Assembly (NCBI GenBank): GCA_965206015.1
Contig: CBDBIW010000006.1
Location: 1-7,502 of the forward strand
Direction of reading: 5' to 3'
DNA from: JAJCYL01 sp965206015
GTDB lineage: Bacteria; Bacteroidota; Bacteroidia; Cytophagales; Cyclobacteriaceae
Length of the DNA stretch: 7,502 bases
Shown here piece by piece: positions 4,685 to 7,502 of this stretch (position 1 is the stretch's first letter; every line of letters starts with the position of its first letter). Under the pieces are notes generated by a model. That model was given only the letters and a program-made list of their open reading frames with translations, was not told where the DNA came from and searched no databases. A program made the position numbers and the translations under genes.

Positions 4685-6556
4685 TTAGTTAACAGCCCGT
4701 AATGCAACGCGGCGGACTTCTGCCAAGGCATCAAACCCGCCATCCTCTTTTTGCTTTTCCTGCTCCCGCTTGATCTCTGCATTGCGGGTTTCAATATCCA
4801 GATACTCATCGCGTACTGCATGCTGCAAGCCGCTGTATTCCTTTTGCGCCTTCTTCATCAATGCTTTATCTGCCTTAACCACACGCTGCTTGTACGACTT
4901 CTGAATCTGCTTGACCTGCTCCAATGTCAGTCCCTTGCGATACAGCCCTTTCTCAACCACTTCGCACACGTATTGCGCGCTTTTAAACACATACAGCCGG
5001 TTGCTATCGTCAATGTTTTCAATGATTTCCACGCGGTCACCGATGGTGATCTGTTCCCAGAATTCCGTGGACATGTAATATTCTTTGTTATGGTAAATGC
5101 CGTTTTTCGATACCGTGCGGTAATAACGCTTGCCCAGCAGCATGAAAGTTTTTTCAACACCTTCAGTGGTAAGCAGGTGCTCTCGATGATCGGCATAGCG
5201 CTTGAAATATTTGTCCTCTAAAAAGTTATCCAGCCAGTTTTCAAGCTGCCACCACCACATGGCATCACCTTTTATGTTGGTAGCCACGCCGGATAGCTTC
5301 TCTAACTTGGTACTGGATTCACCCTCCAGATGCTGGCGCTGATCAACGTTGTGGCCAACAAAGCCAGGCAGGTTTTCAAACTCACGGCTGTGCTGAATGG
5401 TTCTAAATGTGCGCTCAATCTTGCCTTTCTGATCACCCCGCCCCTTGTCACAAATAAAATACTCAATGCCCTGATCCATCAGCATCTTGAGGAAATTTTT
5501 CGAGATATAATCCTTGCCGTTATCAATCCGTAGCAAGTCAGGTTTGCCCAGTTTCTTGATGGCTTTAAACAACAAACGGGCATTGCTGTAGTAATTTGAG
5601 GTCTCGAACAAGCCGTAAATCGGGGAGCCACTACAGTTATCCACGATGCCGATAATCTGCATGCGCACCAGTTGATAATGCTCACTGGCTTCATGGGTGA
5701 AGTAATCGCGGTAGCCTTCATTCTTACTATGATCTGTCAAAACAACAGGCACCTTGACCATAATGTCCTGCTTGGTGGCATCCATTTCCCACTGCTGATT
5801 AGCATACTCCCAGTCATAGCCAATACTGGGTTGCTCATAAGTCATGGCATCTTGACCCACACGCAAATAATTGCGCACCAGGCTGTCATCACGTTTTAGT
5901 CTTTTCACCGCCCGCACAAAAGTGTCGTAATGAATGTCTGCACTGGGATTGCGAATATCGAGCGTCTGGCCATTTTCCGTCGCGTAGATGTAGCAATAGT
6001 CCAGAAAAAGAGAGGCGTAGTGCTTGGTACCAGCGCTGTAGAGCACCTCCTTGATCAGCGACTCATCCACTTTAGAATCACGGCCACCGCGCTTATCTTC
6101 CAACGCACGGATGCCTCCTGTCCTATAAGCTTTCACCCAACGGCGAATCTTCGTCTCAAAGCTGGATTCCTGCACCTCATATACTTGGTGTTTAGTGATC
6201 AGACCCTTTGCAATATGCCCATAAGGCAACCTAGACGTATTGCAAAACGTGATCACCGCTAACTTTTCCTTAGCCGTAGGCCGCTTAAAGTCAGCAATCT
6301 CAGGCAAATCAGCCGGATTAAGCGCCACCGAAGAAGGCACACGGCGGCGCGGCTTATCCTTTGCCTTCGGGGCTGCGATTGGGGTGTAGGCATAGACCAG
6401 ACCGCGCCCGCCAATACCAGGCACTTGATTAAAAGCAAAGCGTTGTTCCTGATAAGTAATGGCACCCAGACTTTGAGCTTGCGCGGACTTGGTAAGCCTT
6501 TGTACATGTCGCTCACTTAACCCCAAGTGCTGGCACAATTCTTGGCTGTTTAGCAT
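4685..6556 (-). CDS. A: Mu-type DDE transposase (A protein)
   Basis: This 623-residue transposase performs the strand cleavage and transfer of replicative transposition. The N-terminus (about 1-25, LCQHLGLSERHVQRL) is a Mu-type winged-helix end-binding domain, and further helix-turn-helix regions follow to about 220. The integrase-fold core has D259 in WEMDA, D345 in LLRIDNGKDY and E381 in KGKIERTF. The last two are separated by 35 residues and the first two by 85, whereas Mu A has D269, D336 and E392. The beta-barrel domain lies around 475-540. The tail (about 545-623) is long, charged and helical, like the Mu A domain that contacts B and ClpX. The start was placed at ATG 6556, which overlaps the ner stop as TGATG; a GTG one codon upstream (6559) is the alternative. 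It is coupled to ner and followed by the stand-alone barrel gene. Confidence 0.95.
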   Translation of the reverse strand: MLNSQELCQHLGLSERHVQRLTKSAQAQSLGAITYQEQRFAFNQVPGIGGRGLVYAYTPIAAPKAKDKPRRRVPSSVALNPADLPEIADFKRPTAKEKLAVITFCNTSRLPYGHIAKGLITKHQVYEVQESSFETKIRRWVKAYRTGGIRALEDKRGGRDSKVDESLIKEVLYSAGTKHYASLFLDYCYIYATENGQTLDIRNPSADIHYDTFVRAVKRLKRDDSLVRNYLRVGQDAMTYEQPSIGYDWEYANQQWEMDATKQDIMVKVPVVLTDHSKNEGYRDYFTHEASEHYQLVRMQIIGIVDNCSGSPIYGLFETSNYYSNARLLFKAIKKLGKPDLLRIDNGKDYISKNFLKMLMDQGIEYFICDKGRGDQKGKIERTFRTIQHSREFENLPGFVGHNVDQRQHLEGESSTKLEKLSGVATNIKGDAMWWWQLENWLDNFLEDKYFKRYADHREHLLTTEGVEKTFMLLGKRYYRTVSKNGIYHNKEYYMSTEFWEQITIGDRVEIIENIDDSNRLYVFKSAQYVCEVVEKGLYRKGLTLEQVKQIQKSYKQRVVKADKALMKKAQKEYSGLQHAVRDEYLDIETRNAEIKREQEKQKEDGGFDALAEVRRVALRAVN

Positions 6557-6759
6557 CACCCTTTGCGTGCCTCGCCTTGATACTGTGGCAAGTCGCTGGC
6601 TTTTTTAATGTAGCCATGAGCAATTAAGGCATCTACACAGGGTTGGCTCTTACCGCTGCCTGTCATGATCACACTAAGGCTGCCCACATTGATTCCAGTC
6701 ACCTTGCAAAAGTGCTTCAGTGTCCCAAAGTCATCTTTTATTTGTTTTGTCAACCTCAT
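6556..6759 (-). CDS. ner: Ner-like early regulator, small DNA-binding protein
   Basis: This 67-residue basic protein has a helix-turn-helix-like segment around 13-40 (LKHFCKVTGINVGSLSVIMTG) and a C-terminal extension ending GEARKG. It is the first gene of the leftward early operon and is divergent from the repressor, which is the position of ner in Mu. Ner there turns down the early and repressor promoters. Assignment rests on position, size and the helix-turn-helix look, since Ner sequences vary widely. The ATG at 6759 has a poor Shine-Dalgarno within a tandem repeat (TCTCTGTG/TCTCTGTC on the plus strand, 6759-6774). Its TGA overlaps the transposase ATG, so it is coupled to it. Confidence 0.7.
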   Translation of the reverse strand: MRLTKQIKDDFGTLKHFCKVTGINVGSLSVIMTGSGKSQPCVDALIAHGYIKKASDLPQYQGEARKG

Positions 6760-6877
6760 CTCTGTGTCTCTGTCTATAATTCTTATATAATTAATGAAAT
6801 TATTAATACACTGGATATTTTAGTGATTTCTCTTAATTTATGCAAGAGATTTTACTATCTAATTAAGAGAAATAGCT
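6760..6877. promoter_or_regulatory. Divergent early/repressor control region
   Basis: This AT-rich 118-base region lies between ner and the repressor and must hold both promoters and the operators. On the minus strand TATAAG (6787-6782) is a plausible -10 for ner, without a convincing -35. On the plus strand TACTAT (6853-6858) is a plausible -10 for the repressor, again with a poor -35, as expected of regulated phage promoters. ATTAAT occurs twice, self-palindromic, at 6790-6795 and 6802-6807. The perfect inverted repeat is listed separately. Confidence 0.65.
6826..6873. repeat. Perfect 13-bp inverted repeat, probable operator
   Basis: ATTTCTCTTAATT (6826-6838) is the exact reverse complement of AATTAAGAGAAAT (6861-6873), with a 22-base spacer. 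A third related half-site, AAGAGA (6844-6849), pairs with TCTCTT (6829-6834) as a tighter dyad with 15 bases between centres, a spacing typical of lambda-type operators. The right arm covers the repressor's Shine-Dalgarno (AAGAGA), so the element could act at DNA level as an autoregulatory operator or in RNA by hiding the ribosome binding site. Confidence 0.75.
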
Positions 6878-7502
6878 ATGACAGAAGATGAATTAAGAAA
6901 AAATATTAAAAAATCAAGAGGAATTCTTGGGTGGTCGGCAGCGGATTTGGCTAAGAAAGTGGAAGTAGGAAGCCAGACGATTTATGACATAGAAAGCGGA
7001 AAGGTGCAGATCAAGTATGGCCTGCTCAGAAAGATCAAAGAGGTGCTACCTGATTTGGAAACAGGGTTAGAGTCCAGTGCTTTTGTTCAGACAAGCAGCA
7101 AGTTCGGCCTTCCAACCGACAAGCTGTTCCCAAAACCAGCTCTCGGCGTTGTGGGTGAAACTGCTAATCCACCTACTGAAAAAGCTGTACAGCCTGTTGA
7201 CACTGACTCAGTGTCTATTCCTGAATATGAGCAGCAGCTATCCGCTGGCGTTGGCGCATACCCAGACGATCACGCCTTGGCTATCGGCTCCCGTCCATTC
7301 TCTGCTAAGTGGCTACTGAAAAAGGGCTTAAAGGCTCAAAACTTGAAACTGCTGAGAGTCATGGGGGACTCAATGGAGCCACTGCTTAAAGACAAAGATA
7401 TGGTGATGATTGATACCAGCAAAACCACACCAACCGAGGCGATGCCTTTTGCTGTGAGGCTAGGTGGAGAGCTGTTTGTGAAAGGAATACAGCGTCAGGG
7501 TG
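6878..7502 (+). CDS. LexA-like (S24) phage repressor, C-terminus cut by window
   Basis: The frame runs from ATG 6878 to the right edge, 208 residues, with the end missing. The N-terminal Xre-type helix-turn-helix is at about 18-40 (WSAADLAKKVEVGSQTIYDIES). A linker of about 70 residues follows, then the S24 peptidase domain. The catalytic Ser is S165 in MGDSMEP and the Lys is K202 in GELFVKG. Their 37-residue separation equals that of LexA S119 and K156. The A123-G124 bond in LSAGVGAY lies where LexA and lambda-type repressors cut themselves. So it should bind operators as a dimer, keep the early promoter off, and be inactivated by RecA-stimulated self-cleavage after DNA damage. Mu's own c repressor lacks this domain. 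The start follows AAGAGA, which also lies in the inverted repeat. Confidence 0.92.
   Translation, partial: MTEDELRKNIKKSRGILGWSAADLAKKVEVGSQTIYDIESGKVQIKYGLLRKIKEVLPDLETGLESSAFVQTSSKFGLPTDKLFPKPALGVVGETANPPTEKAVQPVDTDSVSIPEYEQQLSAGVGAYPDDHALAIGSRPFSAKWLLKKGLKAQNLKLLRVMGDSMEPLLKDKDMVMIDTSKTTPTEAMPFAVRLGGELFVKGIQRQG

Noticed and set aside
4751..5221. Plus-strand 156-residue leucine-rich frame opposite the transposase
   Set aside because: It is the antisense shadow of the charged C-terminal transposase region; hydrophobicity is what antisense of charged helices gives, and no ribosome binding site or neighbours support it.
1..7502. tRNA, rRNA, CRISPR array or prophage attachment ends
   Set aside because: No cloverleaf, spaced repeats or Mu-like terminal repeats were recognised; the prophage end is expected to the right of the window.

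Overview
This window is the early (regulation and transposition) end of a Mu-like transposable prophage, probably in a beta- or gammaproteobacterium. The evidence is the gene content and order: a divergent repressor, a Ner-like regulator, a DDE transposase with Mu-type domains, a MuB-type AAA+ ATPase, a Gam-type DNA-end-binding protein and a gp16/GemA protein, all tightly packed with overlapping stops and starts. No species-level marker is visible.

Layout, read in the direction of early transcription (from high to low coordinates): an S24/LexA-like repressor at the right edge (plus strand, cut by the window end); a 118-bp divergent control region with a perfect 13-bp inverted repeat; then on the minus strand ner-like (6759-6556), transposase A (6556-4685) and a 115-residue protein that looks like a free-standing copy of the transposase C-terminal beta-barrel domain (4672-4325). 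A strong terminator-like hairpin and a second abutting dyad follow (4318-4245), then the MuB-type ATPase (4202-3339), a 56-residue protein of unknown function, gam, a phage GH24 lysozyme, a possible 29-residue membrane or lipoprotein-like peptide, gp16/GemA, and three small overlapping genes, two of them with zinc-binding Cys pairs (1603-899).

At about position 898 the character changes. The sequence becomes AT-rich, a good sigma-70-like promoter appears, and the last gene (814 to the left edge) encodes the N-terminal part of a type I-like restriction/methylation protein: a PD-(D/E)xK nuclease domain followed by what looks like the start of an HsdM-type helical domain. This is best read as defence cargo inserted where the Mu middle regulator region would be expected. 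No mor or C activator gene is seen in the window.

Likely joint operation: the repressor holds the early promoter off and can probably be inactivated by RecA-stimulated self-cleavage after DNA damage. Ner then dampens early transcription, A and B carry out replicative transposition, Gam protects DNA ends from host exonucleases, and the distal genes modulate gene expression. The most unusual points are the stand-alone transposase C-domain paralogue, the terminator placed between the A and B cassettes, the lysozyme sitting inside the early operon, and the restriction gene at its end.
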